A stretch of 64,000 nucleotides of DNA from contig CP136064.1 of assembly GCA_032622095.1 (NCBI GenBank), positions 8,489,512 to 8,553,511 of the forward strand. The letters are read 5' to 3'. Positions 22,257 to 35,432 of the stretch are shown here, piece by piece. Position 1 is the first letter of the stretch, and each line of letters starts with the position of its first letter. The notes under the pieces were generated by a model that saw only the letters and a program-made list of their open reading frames with translations, was not told where the DNA came from and did no database searches. The position numbers and the translations under genes were made by a program. The DNA comes from Siphonodentalium dalli. Lineage: Eukaryota > Mollusca > Scaphopoda > Gadilida > Siphonodentaliidae.

Positions 22257-23180
22257 GTGTGGCTTAACGATGTCAAAAGTGGGGCCATTCGAGTCAGGGG
22301 TGCCAAGAGGGTTAGAGGGACACAAACATTCATAAACAATATGTTTAGCGCCGATTTCCACCTGATTTACACATATTCTTCTCCGTGATACGAATAATCT
22401 AATCGTGTGGTTTAAATGCGCCAAATTGGTGCCTTTTGGGGGAGAGGGATACGAATTTGTATACTCCGCAATTTTCATACATTTTATCTATATTGATCTC
22501 TATAATGAGTCTAAGTGTGTGGTTTAATGATGTCAAAAGTGGCGCCGCTTGAGTCCCAAATAGGTACGGGAGGGTCACCAAAAACTTATAAAAATATGTT
22601 TAGTGCCAATTACCATCAAACTCATACACGTTCTTCTCAAATGATACAATGAATCAAATATTTGCGAATATCTGTCTGTGTTCTATATATAACTTTAAGG
22701 GTACAATCGAGATGGCACCAAGGCGGTCTAACAGGGTAACTTTTTACGAGTAAGATAATGGTGCGGGTTAAAAGTGATGTTGTTGGTGTCAGGGGAGGGT
22801 CTATTCTTATCACAGATTTCGACCAAATTGATATATTATTCTTCTCTGTGATACGAGGAATATAAACGTGTGATTTAAAGACGCGAAATTGGTGCCGTTT
22901 GGGTGAGAGATGGGGGGGGGGGGTAATAACTATGATAAGAATCTGTTCAGTTGCCGATTCCACCAAACTTATGTATAATCATCTCCATTATATGATGCAT
23001 GCATGAGTCTAATAGACGTGGTTTAAATATGACAAAAGTGGCGTGGTTCAAGTCATGCATGAGGGGAGTTGCACCAAAGTTGATACAAATATATTTAGTA
23101 CTGATTCCACCAAATTCATGCACGTACTTCTCTAATGATATGATGAATTAAATCACATTTGGGGTAGTTTGGGTCATGGA
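22257..23180 (+). repeat. Sub-terminal diverged tandem units of about 110-150 bp
   Basis: Units start with GTGTGGTTTAAATG-like words at about 22257, 22405, 22517, 22760, 22868 and 23018. They share CCAAATTGGTGCC or CAAAAGTGGCGCC and TTCCACCAAACTTAT. G/C runs interrupt the array. Noncoding. Confidence 0.7.
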
Positions 23181-23189
23181 TGGCTAGAG

Positions 23190-25320
23190 GAGATTCACCA
23201 GCATTTATAAGATTGTTCAGTTCGCCGATATCCAACAAAGTTATACATAGTCATCTCTCAGGCCATCTCCATGTCGTTCTAAGGAGTTTTTGGCATTCCA
23301 ATTTCACAATCTCGACAAATGGTGACCGAATTAAGTCACTTGAACAATTATAGCTTCTCAACTGTCATATTTGTATGGGGATGGAAATCAGGGCACTCCT
23401 ATAATGATCTAGCAACACAGATACATAGAATAAAGCATTAAAAGTATATTTATATCAATCTATTTAAGAGATACATATATTCATTCAAACTGAGGGACCT
23501 TGAATCGTCAGATGATTGCATATTAGAATGGCTCATGTATATATTATAACACGATTGAGTCTGTCATTCAATATAGTTTCCACACAAAAAGGTTACAATT
23601 ACCAAGAGATATGGAAATGTAGAGCAGGCCTGTTCAAAAATAGTGGTCACAGTGTGCAGTCAAATATGGTTACTTCTGAGATAAAGGAAAACGCAGTCCG
23701 TAGCACATGACTTTTCAGGATCCTCCAATATTGACATCTGACAAGGGTATATCTGCCCAATACAGAAGATTTCTTCCATTTTTAGAACAGACTTATCGCC
23801 TAACATAAACAACTAAAAATCTCGCTGTGTCGGACACATGTAGTTGCTATACATGCATAACATCAATTCTTTTAAACTGAAAATGATTAGCCAGAACAGA
23901 GGAACACCTGGACATATCTTTAAAACATCCGTATCTTCATGAAGATATGATAAACTAGATTGATTGATTGATACATCTCTATGTAAAACACAATTGTCGT
24001 CTTTTATTTTTTCTAACTAATGTGTTTATGATGTTCATGTTTCATGCTATAACGTCTGAAGTATACGCAGTTGTAAACAAATAAATACTTCTTTATTGGT
24101 GGGACGGATTAAACGTGATAAACAAAATAATAATCGCTCCGACCTGACAAGGTGAGCCACTACTTATATTCCATGTGTAAGAATCATGTTTTGTGATGCC
24201 ATTTGGATATACAATTTATGAGAATACGTGTAACACTTTGAGAGCAAGAGTATTCTCTATTCCCACCAAATATCCACAGAGGGTTTCACATCACTTTACC
24301 CTGGGCAACGCCGGGTAACCCTGCTAGTATTCACTATAGCAGCCGTTTCCAGGGAGAGGGGCTCACATAAGATTCATATTATCGTGTATATACCGATCAA
24401 CATGTGCATCCGCATTCCTGACTGTCAACCTAAACTGTTATGAAAGCTTAACATGTGTATAATTGCGTCATAATAAATAGGTGCAGCTGCATGTCACATA
24501 AATACGATATGCAGTTCATTACGAAATTTCAGATTATATGCTCGAGCGTATCATCGTAAATATAAAGTCATTGTTGGTGAACAATGTATACTGCTAGAAG
24601 ACACCAAGACATCAATAGATGGAATACCGGCGTTAGTTTATTTGTGAGACAGTGTGTTTATATCTGGATTTCATTTCAAATAATGATCAAAGTGAGGGTA
24701 TCATATATTTCTCGGGTCACTGGTGATGTCACCTTTTCTACGTGCATGGGCGTTTCATTATGGTGTCAGTTACATTTTGGCCTAGCTGTATGCAACACCA
24801 TGTATACAGACAAAACACATATGCGCAGGTAGCTAGGAATGAACATTAGAGCGGGTTTGTTCTCTAGTACATTTGTACGTGCGCTCTTCTGGTGTACGTC
24901 GGAAGGCTTTTAGCTGGCGAGCTACACCACCGCTGGTATTCGGTAACTGTCAATGTCATATACATGGGTACTTAAATGCCAAGATTAAGTTCAATTATAA
25001 TCTTCATAGATTTTTTAATATTCCTCCGATCATAATAGTAATATGTCGAAAACTAATTCAGATATACTAATCTATATTTATATTTTCGAATGTCAGCCTG
25101 TCCCTATAGAAATTTACATTGAACACCCTTTAACGGTTAAAGGAGATTAATCAGTTCTATACAAACGGTTGTCAAGGAGTACACTAAATAAAATGCGAGC
25201 ATGGTTTCTCAATCATTTAAAAGACTAGTAGTATATATGCAATGAATGGGTAAAGTTTAAGAATCAATACTGAAATAATGTTGTATCACGAAGATGCTTG
25301 TTGTGTTGCATAATTAATGG
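23190..25320. other. Noncoding interior of the 22-kb segment
   Basis: AT-rich, with only short open frames (24584-24832 and 23516-23710 are the longest) and none with a recognisable domain. I see no tRNA or strong repeat here. Confidence 0.45.
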
Positions 25321-25750
25321 TCATTGGAACAGGGGGGGGGGGGGTCAGGAAAAATATTACGGATACAAGGTGGAAATTTTGTGTTTATCAGTTTTGGGGA
25401 CCCACCACCCCGGGAGCGTAAGTTTTTTCCACCCAGGTCTGGGACACCCACCCGGGACCGTAAGTTTTTTCCACCCAGGTCTGGGACACCCACCCCCAAA
25501 ATTGATGAAAATCTTGTAAATTCTACTATATAATGTGTTGTTGGCAGTGTAAGGCTCTCTCCTTGTGTCTGCACAGAAACTGAGAGAACGCTGATCAAGA
25601 ACACCCACAACAAATAAACAAACAAAGCACATGGCTGAAAAATATGCCAACAAAAACCAGTGACAAAACCTTTAAAAACCCAAATAGTTATGGTCATAAA
25701 GGTAAAATACCCACTTTAACAGGATAGTTGTGTCCCTTTAATATTAGCAA

Positions 25751-26528
25751 TACCTTACTCATATTTAAAATCGCGCAGTACTATTTTTCGCGCACACATC
25801 AGTGCGCGAATTTAAAACTGAGCGAAAATAGTACGACTCATGAGTTTATACCAAACCACAGGGAAACAAGAAGGTCATAAATGTTGATGAGTTACATATA
25901 CACATTACGGAATGTTGGACCAAATGCATTAGGCTTGTAGGACGATATTTTACATGCAGGCAACCAACATCAAAACCCTAACTGATATGTATGCCATACT
26001 TATATACCGGTAGCAACATATCATGATTACATCATTAAATGTTGAAAAGAAAAACACATTGCAAACGAAAGATGCACAAATGCACGTCCCCTTAGTATTT
26101 ACAACAATGGCGTTACACGTACACCGTGACCAAACAGTCTGAGTTAGTTATGTCAACACATCCAACAGCCAAGTTTTGATTTTGTTTTTCTGATGTAAGT
26201 TTTCAATACGCGGTTGTGATTTTACTTCTTTCGAGTTCATTTTAATTATGTTTATAACTATTTCAATATCATCAAGACTATTTGGAACGCACAACACCGG
26301 TCTTCAGAACACATTGATGATGCAGTTATGCTAAATTATAGATGATGTAAATCCACCGTGATGGTGTTTAATATGCACACGTATCTTCATTACTATTAAG
26401 ATCTAAGTATTTTACGAAAATATGTTTGTCAGTTTTGAATTCGCGCAGCTAGGTGCGCGAATTCAAAGTGCGCGAATTCAAAACTGAGCGAAAAATAGTA
26501 CTGCGCGAATTTAAATACGAGTAAGGTA
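25751..26528. mobile_element. Non-autonomous element of about 780 bp with GCGCGAA-rich inverted termini
   Basis: The ends start ACCTTACTC and contain TCGCGCAGTACTATTTTTCGC in inverse orientation, with further GTGCGCGAATT words on both sides. No gene lies inside, and no certain target duplication was seen. Confidence 0.7.
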
Positions 26529-26599
26529 GGTTAAAATATGTGCATGTGTAAAGTAAAAACACCATCAATTTGATTAAATAAACACAGTTCCAGTCCTCT

Positions 26600-27200
26600 C
26601 CATGTGGGAAATCACTGGTGAACAATGAGGCGCTCCCCTTATAATCATTCTAGGCGAGTAGCTCTCCTACAAAATGTCGAGGCGAGTAGTATCCCAGCAG
26701 GAGATGCCGTAGGCATCTCCCGAAGGCCTGAGAGGGTGCAAGTACGGGAGGGGGTCAAGGGGTCTTCCCCGGAAAATTTTGAAAATTAGATGCTCTGAGA
26801 TTGAATCTGGAGCCTTTTAATGCTCCAATCACTGTTCAAATGACGGTTTTGTGTCAATAAGTGACAAAAATGCAATGCCATATTGCTAATACTAGTACAC
26901 AAGTAAGTAAGTTGGTATATTTGAAATAAAGTTATCTGATATATTACGAACATTTGAAGCATGTGTATTCTGAGTTATCGACAGTATTTTATTGAACCAC
27001 GTGGTCTCTCTGTTTGTTGTGCAGAAATTGTATTGCCGATGTGAATCAGAATCAGTTCGATTTTTAATTAATTCCTTGATCTATTTTAGTAAATAGGTCA
27101 TATAATAAAAAGAAAACTCGTGGCCACTCGTGATGATTCCAGTATCTCACTGTGACCACGAATGAGATACTTCCGGTATTCACTCAAAACACGCAGGTAT
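26600..27200. other. Noncoding stretch with a short palindromic repeat remnant
   Basis: Contains GGAGATGCC-GTA-GGCATCTCC (26700-26720) next to a GGGGTCTTCCCCGG and GAAAATTTTGAAAATTAGA block, probably a remnant of a dispersed repeat. No gene is seen. Confidence 0.4.
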
Positions 27201-28279
27201 TCTCTATGTATAATAAGTTAAAAAAGCCATGATAAACTATGAGAAAAGATGAGAATGGATTTTTTTTCATTGCAATTTTTTTCCTCGACAAAAACCAGAC
27301 CCACCCCATGGTTTCAACTGTTAAAGGGAGAAATTGTGGACAAAAAATTAAAATATAGAGCCCCCCCCCCCCCCTCACTTGTATAAGGCTATAGCATGCA
27401 CTACTATATGAATCTGATTGTTTCAATTCATTTTGAAGCTGTAATTTGTCTTAGAAATGATTTTGGAAAAAAATTGCATGACATCAGAAAAAATCTGCAT
27501 TCCGGGCTCGGGGACACCCACCCACCCGGTCATTGTATCCTGTAATTTTTTTTCGACCCCCCCCCCCCCCTGATTGGAACAAAATATTAGCTGATTAGTA
27601 TGTGCATATATGATATCGTTGACATGGAAACAGGTTTTTTTCCTGACACATGACCCATAGCCGGGAGTCATTGATTGGTGTTTTGTCTATGCAATTTTCA
27701 TGTTTGAAATAAAAGAAATGTACACGCATTCCACCACAATTGGGATACATGTAGGCAATACATAACTTATAGTATTTAAGAACTGCAATTTCGCTCAAAT
27801 GGCTGCCATTTAATCCGCTATTTTGAATTTACCCATACTATATAAGATAATGTTGTCAACGGGTATAGAGTCTGATACATGTCCGACCAACATAGCAGTG
27901 TTTCTCGCAGTTACTGGTCAACCGTAATTTACAATGGCTTAGAATGGGAGGAAAACAACCGTTTTCACCAAAATTTCCAGCTTGGCATGATATCCAAAAT
28001 TACTATTTATGTGTTTCAGATGTGTGCCAAATGTTGCACTTTTACCATATAACATGCACAAATTTTCATCTATCCGCCCCACTAATAGCATCCCATGTAT
28101 AACGATGACTGTGGCCCATTTACGTATACAAGTTATGAAATAAAAAATGTCGGTGAGCCCACGTCCGCTTAAGATGTGATTTTTGTGGCGTTGGCTACGA
28201 ATAAGAAAAAAGGTCCGAAATGTGGAAAATTTGATTCCATCTTGACTATGACCTGTGTGTTCTCAAAGGTGGAACATAT

Positions 28280-31200
28280 AGTCCGGGAGCTAATAGGGGT
28301 ACCCTTGCACCCCCCCCCCATGGGACTTAACTTCACCCCACTCATTTTGTTCCTTATTATGTCCTTCAACTTTTAAGCAATGTTAACAAGAAAAAAAAGT
28401 GGCCGTGTAGACTCCAGACAAGATGGCGTCCATCATGGCCGCCGTTTTTCACCCCAGACCCTAAGTCAGTTTTATGCAAATTATAGCGGGAAAATCTTGT
28501 AAAATGTATACAAATGTATATATTTTCGTGAAGCTGAGACATAATGACACATTTTTGAGCCAAAATTGAAACTCACCATCCAAGATGGCCGCCAAAATGG
28601 CCACCGGAAGTTGAAAATATAATTTTTTTTCACAAATATCTTATAGATCAATTCATGCTGTTTGGAACTGGTTGAGTAATGCAACTTTATTTTGTGTTTT
28701 GTATATTAACTGATCATTGGAGCAACGAAATATGCAATTATTGGGGTCCTAACCCCTTCCGAACCCTCAAAAATTCGATTTTACAGAATGCGGTATAAAA
28801 TTTCACAAAAAATCACAATTGGGATTCTAGTCATATTTCAACAAGAAATGAACAGAACTTTGTAATGTAAGTGAGGCATATCATTAACTATTAATATTCC
28901 AAATCACTGGGACCAAAATTCTTACTTTGGCTCAAAATGGCTGCCAATATGGCCGCCAAAATATGGAAAATGGTAAATATTACACCAGCGTGTCCTGCAA
29001 TCGCTTACAAGTTGTGGTTGATGTATACAATTGGCTAATCTGTATTCTATACATTGCATTCTAACATGTCTAATGCACCATGGATCATTTTTACTATTGT
29101 CACCACTGACATCACCAGAAATATGGGATTTTTCTCTCACAAACTTGACAAAAATATTGGCAAAAATTAACTTTTCAGGGTTCGACCATTTGTTCAAGTA
29201 AACTGCAACTATCTTTGGTATCAAAGGTGTTTATTGTTTTGGTCTATCTTAAGTGTGCCACACTGTGATGTTTAAAGACTGAAATGCTCAAGATGGCTTC
29301 CAAAATGGCAACCAAATTTGTAAAAAGTTAACATATCCCGAACATTATTCTCTGCGTTATCCGAAAAAGATAGCAAATTGTGACTCACTTGGTTATTTTA
29401 CGTTTTAGTTAATTAACTGACAAATTCGTTCTATTATATTTGTTCCAGTTCCGTATGGGGCATGATAAATTCATTTTAAAGTTGCAGTATGGAATTTTGC
29501 GGAGAACCTCTTTTGTGATTCTGGCCATATTATTGAAAGGAAATGAGCAGAACTTTGAGACGGAACTGAGATTAATATATTTACCTGGATTGACGCTATG
29601 GTCATGTGTATGGCGAATAGGTATACATGTAGCGGCTGTGTCGTCCATGGTGAGGTGAATATGTATACAATGAGTGACTGTATGCTCGTGAATGTAGTGA
29701 ATATGTATACATAGAGTGACTTTTTGTCATGCGTCGGGTGTAGGTGTATACCGGGTGTTCATGCATGGTGACTCGTGGCTGTATTGTCATTTGTGGTATG
29801 TACGGGTATAACCAAGTATGGCTGCATGATCAGGTGTACGTGTATAAAGTGGGTTACTATGTTGTCATTTGTGTGGTGTTTATGTACATATGGAGTGACT
29901 TGGGTAATGGGTGGGTTATATCTTGGTGGTAATGGGTGGGTTGTATCTTGGGTGGCTATCGCTTTTTACAATAACTCAAGGGTATGTTAATCAATAAAGA
30001 GGTCATGTCAGAGAGTTCTCCATCTTGATGATGTTTATGTAGATGGGGGTGTTAAGCGTGGAAAGCGATAGCCACCCATTAGCACACAGTCATTACATAA
30101 ACACCACAGACATAACAATATAGTGACCCACTGTATACATGTACACCTGCTCCATGACCACGGATGACCACTCCCTGTATACCCATTCATCTCACCATTG
30201 GCCATAAGGTCACCCCCCTGTATACCTATTCTCCAAACGCATGGTCAACTAGACAATCAATATCTACATCAACACCACAACAATGGCCATGAAGTCATTC
30301 CGGTATACATATGCACATCACCAATAGCCATATAGCCACTCGCTTCATACTCATACCCTCACCCATGTCACCTGGTATACTCCTTCATCTGACCTATGGC
30401 CATATAGTCACCCCGTGTGTACCTATTCAAAACATTCATACACGATCATGGTAAATCCTTGTATACATATTCGCCTCAACATTGTCACTCCTTGTATCCC
30501 TATTTGTCACATCATAGCCGAATAGCCACTCAAGATATACTAATACACCCAATCCATGTCACTATAGTCACTCCATGTATGCACGTGCACCTCATCCATG
30601 GCCATATATCCACTCGCTATATACACATATCCCTCGCCCATGACAATAAAGCAACACGTGTTATACTGGTATAACCTACACATGACCATACCGCCACGAG
30701 TCACCAAACAGGAGCACCAGGTATACTCATACCCCTGACACATGCCCATTTAGTCACCCCCTGTATAGATGTTCATTACATTTGTGACCATACAGTCACT
30801 ACTGTCTTGTATACCTACATGTTCTCATCTCACTATTAACCATACAGTCACTACTTGTATACCTATTTGACACACATAGTCATATAACCACTCGATATAC
30901 ATATGCAGCTCACCCTAGACTATAGATTTACTTCAGGTATACATGTAAACCTCACTAATAGCCATTCAGCCCTTCCAGATATACAAAAAAAAAACGCACA
31001 CACGACCACTCAAACAATCCATATACACAATCCATATAAAGCATATACACCTCACACATGACAATTCAGCAATTCACTGCATAATCACACACGCCATCCA
31101 TGATAATACAGCTAAGCCTTATACACCCACAAATGATAATACATCCACGAGATATATAAATATACATCCCACCATTACCACACGGACACTCCCTATATAA

Positions 31201-33069
31201 CCACACCCTCGATAATGTCCACCAGCTTACTCCAGGTATTCATATTCAATCATGACCGTACAGTTATTCCATGTATACCTGTACACATTACCCGTAACCA
31301 TAAAATCACTCCCTATTTAATATTTATCCACACACCCCATCCATGATCATACAGACAACACATGCACATACCTCACAGGACCTTACAGTCACTCCATATA
31401 TACATAATCAACAAATAGATGACCATGTAGCTATATCCATACACCACACCAATGACCATACAGGTACACCGGTTGCACCCGTACTGAATATACACAATCA
31501 TACACCATAGAGTCACTCCATGCATTCCGATTGACCTCACACCTGACCATGACCTCTCCCTGTATACCTAGATGCATCTTACCATGGACAACCCACTAAT
31601 AACCATATAATCACTCATTGTATACCTACCCACATCAGTCATGACATACAATAACTTCCTGTATACCTATTCACCTCACATATGATCATAGAGTAACTCC
31701 CTGGCTATGATCTTGGCATCCACACTGTATCATGTTGACATTTTTTTTATCATAATGGACCAGAATAGCCAAAGATTATGATCCATCTCAGTTCTGTATC
31801 AAAGTTCTGCCCATTTCCTTTCAATAAATGTGGCCAAAATTAAAGAGGTTCTCAGCAAAATTGCATACTTTAAAATGAATTTGTCATGCTCCAAAAGGAA
31901 CTGAGACAACCAGAATAGAACATGTAGTTGTCAGTTAATTAAATAACATGTATAATAACCAAGTGAGTCACAATATGCTACCTTTTCGGATAATGCAGAG
32001 AATGTTCGGGATATATGTAAAAAATTAACATTCTACAAATTTGGTTGCCATTTTGGAAGCCATCTTGAGCAATTCAGTCTATAAACACTGTAGTGTGATA
32101 CATTTAAAATAGACCAAAACAATAAACACCTTTCAATCCAAAGATAGTTATATTTTACCTGAAAAAATGGTCCAAACCTGAAAAGTTAATTTTTGCCCAT
32201 ATTTATGTCAAGTTTTTGAGAGAAAAGTCCAATATTTTTAACGATGTCAGGGGTGACAATAGTAACAATTAACCATGGTGCATCAGACATGTTAGTATTC
32301 AATGTATAGAATGCAGAATAGCCAATTTTATACATCAACCACAACTTGTAAGCGATTGCAGGACACGCTGGTGTAATATTTAACATTTTCCATATTTTGG
32401 CGGCCATATTGGCAGCCATTTTGAGCCAAGGTAAGAATTTTGGTTCCAGTGATTTGGAATATTAATAGTTAATGATATGCCTCACTTACATTACAAAGTT
32501 CTGTTCATTTCTTGTTGAAATATGACTAGAATCCCAATTGTGAATTTTTGTGAAATTTTATACCGCATTCTGTAAAAATCGAATTTTTGAGGGATCTGAA
32601 GGGGTTAGGACCCCAATAATTGCATATTTCGTTGCTCCAATGATCAGTTAATATACAAAATAAAGTTGCATTACTCAACCAGTTCCAAACAGCATGAATT
32701 GATCTAGAAGACATTTTTGAAAAAATGTTATATTTTAAACTTCCGGTGGCCATTTTGGCGGCCATCTTGGATGGTGAGTTTAAATTTTGGCTAAAAAATG
32801 TGTCATTGTGTCTCAGCTTCACGAAAATATATACATTTGTATACATTTTACAAGATTTTCCCGCTATAATTTGCATAAACTGACTTAGGGTATGGGCTGA
32901 AAAACGGCGGCCATGATGGACGCCATTTTGTCTGGAGTCTACACGGCCACTTTTTGTTCTTGTTAACATTGCTTAAAAGTTGAAGGACATAATAAGGAAC
33001 AAAATGAGTGGGGTGAAGTTAAGTCCCAGGGGGGGGGGGTGCAAGGGTACCCCTATTAGCTCCCGGACT
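28280..33069. mobile_element. Foldback element A, arms of about 1.3 kb, 4.8 kb long
   Basis: 28280-29580 and 31780-33069 are long inverted copies starting AGTCCGGGAGCTAATAGGGG, followed by a poly-C run and GGACTTAACTTCACCCCACT. The arms contain several AAGATGGCC/GGCCATCTT motifs. The loop is a degenerate minisatellite. The 48-147-codon frames in the arms are mirrored by-products. Sequence left of 28280 and right of 33069 shares CATTCCATCTTGAC-type blocks, suggesting insertion into an older repeat. Same family as element B at 47106-52809. Confidence 0.85.
29618..31700. repeat. Degenerate minisatellite in the loop of foldback A
   Basis: Units of about 50 bp built of TCACTCC-TGTATAC-CTATTCACCTCACC-ATGGCCATA words. 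Units at 29618-29940 run in the opposite sense to those at 30060-31700. The switch point is framed by an exact inverted 16-mer GGGTGGCTATCGCTTT (29948-29963) and its complement (30063-30078). Confidence 0.75.
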
Positions 33070-33084
33070 TAATATACCAGATAT

Positions 33085-33900
33085 CAAAAGTTTCTTTTGA
33101 AGTTTGTTCAAGTTATCATTTAGGCATCACCAATATGATGATTCTTAACAAAGGCGCATAACTCCATCAAAATCATTGAACCATGACAACATTCCATCTT
33201 GACCTGTGTTTTCTGAACTGTAAACCGTTTACCCACAAACAAGAAATTCTGTTCAAGTTATCATCCGGATAACCGAAATTATTTATAAGTGTGAAAAGAT
33301 GCATAACTCTGTCAAAAATCATCAGGCCGTGATCCATTTTCGGTCGAACTTGGCCAGTATTTTTGTTCAAACGTCAATTAGTAATAATTACATACCAGAT
33401 CGAACAACCTTAAACAAAACTTGATTTCTAAGTCGAGCAAGAGGCAGAACTCAGCCAACAATCAACGTACCATCACCAAATCAGAAGACGACATGACTGT
33501 GTCTTTCCAAATATAAATAACGTACCAGCTGCATGTATCAACAATTATGTCTAGCGTTAGTCGTCAAGTTATCATCCCAAAAAAATGTAGTTTCTAAGTT
33601 TAAAAGGGGTATAATTCCGACTGATAACTGCATCAACTAATATCAGACCATAATCAAAAGCGAACTTGATGTGTATCTCAAATGCGATCCACATGCCAAC
33701 ATGTTATGTCAAAAATCATCTTGAACTTATCAACCGCAAAACTGGACAAAGTTGAGAAAGGGGCACACATCCGGTCAAAAATGACCGGACTTTGAACAAA
33801 TTCGAATCTGACATGTGTGTTTTTACAACCAATACACACACGATTGAATATATAGCGAAATATACTTAATCTGGGTTCACTATTTATCTGGCGATTTATT
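33085..33900 (+). repeat. Diverged tandem units of about 150-170 bp
   Basis: Recurring TTCAAGTTATCATC and AAAAGGNGCATAACTC-type blocks. A partial unit also lies left of foldback A (28225-28275), so this looks like the older target of that insertion. No gene is seen. Confidence 0.5.
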
Positions 33901-34595
33901 TTCACTCAGTGTAGCACGGTCGTTTCACGCGAGGTTGTGATTAGGAGGATATAATTGACGCATTAACGGTGATAATTATTCATAAAAGTGTTTTTAAGAA
34001 GCACTCAAAACCTCTCCCAAACCACGTACACAATAGGAGAATTTGACTTGTGACAAATTGTGCACATATCAATGTAATGTACTACATGCATGTGAGTGAA
34101 TGAATGAGGGGTAGCCACGGTCTATCAAAATTCTGAACGATCGTCCAACTATATATACATCGTAGAGAAGAATAGAATATAGCCATGCGTAATGAGTAGA
34201 GACCAACCTTGGTACAACGCAATGAGCTAATTGGTCAGTGGACTGATTGTGTGAAAACCCAGCGGGCGACATGGCTAGCTAGTACTTATATAACGACAAT
34301 TTTTCACAAAACCCACAATAACAAGACGCCACACCTACTATACCATGTTTTGTCAGCAGCCAATGGTTGTTCCAGGAATCAAATTTTACATTTCTAAAAA
34401 AGCTACCGATCCAATAAAGCTACATTAATGTGTGGCCTAGCGGTCTTTTATTTCCCCCCGACATTCCGTCAGAGGATAATAGTAATGAGTCTGGTCAGTG
34501 CGTCCGTGTGTGCTTGGGAACGTATATATGCCCGTACGTCTGTCCTGAACTTTGTTCAAGCCTGCATGTATTCTGTCATTTTAAACTTGGCACGC

Positions 34596-34667
34596 ATATC
34601 AACCTGCATGGGAACCTGCGCACTTGCGATTTTGAGGTCGGTCGGGCTCACTTTGGCGGTTATTGCC
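34596..34667 (+). repeat. 72-bp direct repeat, left flank of LINE2
   Basis: Exactly repeated at 39738-39809. It may be an unusually long target duplication of LINE2, or neighbouring units of a tandem repeat, since a diverged further unit follows at about 39880-39980. Confidence 0.8.
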
Positions 34668-35391
34668 ATTTTTCGACGTTAAAAACCACCACACACCAGG
34701 ATTGAGCCAAAACGAAAATGTTCATAAACCTCACCTGAATCTGGATAACAGTATAAATTCCATCGACGGTGACGACATTGACTCAACAGATAACCCACGT
34801 GATACGAGCTCGAGTCTCGAAAATCACACAGCCAATACATACACAGCACATACACCACAACAGACCAATCACGCACAACAAAGGACCGATCGCAACCTGC
34901 CGAAGTATAACGGATCGCGCGATACTTACAACGACTCAATAAGTGAATCTTGCGCCGAACAACCAGACAACAATACTAGGCCTTTTAAGCCGACCCGTTA
35001 TGCACGCAAACAAAACGACGGGCCAATCAAAACACAACGGCTGTTTGTCGGCAATCTCCCTTGTGAAGTTGACGCAGATGTTCTAATGTCATATCTGGAA
35101 GACTATGAAATCCGTCACTCAGTGATCAAAATACTACGGTCCGGGGAAGACGGTAGTCGTGTTTCTGCGCGTGTAAACATTCACGTGGATGACATCGAAT
35201 CAGTTCTCGATGAGTTCTTTTGGCCATCACAAGTGTTTTGCAGAAGATGGCTATCAATTCAATCATTCAGTGAAAGATTTCAACGCAAAGTCGTCAGCCA
35301 ACATGACAATAATGATCATACTAAAACTGAGGATGTACGTCGGCAACATGAATACCAACAACGAGAACAACATTACAATCAATTCACATAA
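34663..35391 (+). CDS. LINE2 ORF1 protein with RRM-like domain
   Basis: ORF1 proteins bind LINE RNA and act as nucleic-acid chaperones. The first 110 residues are polar and disordered (Asn, Asp, Thr and Gln-rich). From about residue 125, RLFVGNLPCEV resembles an RRM beta-1 strand, and VSARVNIHVDD with SQVFCRRWL fits later strands of the RRM-like fold seen in many invertebrate LINE ORF1s. The first ATG at 34663 lies in the upstream direct repeat, so the true start may be further in. It ends 41 bp before the ATG of the ORF2 frame (35433), the usual close spacing. No frameshift is seen. Confidence 0.6.
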   Translation: MPFFDVKNHHTPGLSQNENVHKPHLNLDNSINSIDGDDIDSTDNPRDTSSSLENHTANTYTAHTPQQTNHAQQRTDRNLPKYNGSRDTYNDSISESCAEQPDNNTRPFKPTRYARKQNDGPIKTQRLFVGNLPCEVDADVLMSYLEDYEIRHSVIKILRSGEDGSRVSARVNIHVDDIESVLDEFFWPSQVFCRRWLSIQSFSERFQRKVVSQHDNNDHTKTEDVRRQHEYQQREQHYNQFT

Positions 35392-35432
35392 TAACAAACA
35401 CCAAAGCTTGTGCCTGCATATGCATTTGAACT

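Larger units (their letters stand above)
25323..27581. repeat. Inverted G-run/C-run modules about 2.3 kb apart
   Basis: ATTGGAACAGGGGGG with a downstream ATTACGGATAC (25323-25372) mirrors the sequence at 27535-27581. Next to the left arm is a 42-bp duplication (25413-25495) with CCACCCAGGTCTGGGACACC. They may be ends of a foldback element that holds the 25751 element. The evidence is moderate. Confidence 0.4.

Noticed and set aside
25314-25697. 127-residue proline/glycine-rich minus-strand protein
   Set aside because: It is generated by a G13 run and a 42-bp duplication, with overlapping frames in three phases.
26700-26720. Rho-independent terminator or riboswitch stem
   Set aside because: It is a simple palindrome in a eukaryotic repeat remnant without a T-run.
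32526-32969. 147-residue minus-strand gene in foldback A
   Set aside because: It lies wholly in an inverted arm. The other arm (28380-28790) holds the same sequence with breaks, so it is chance.
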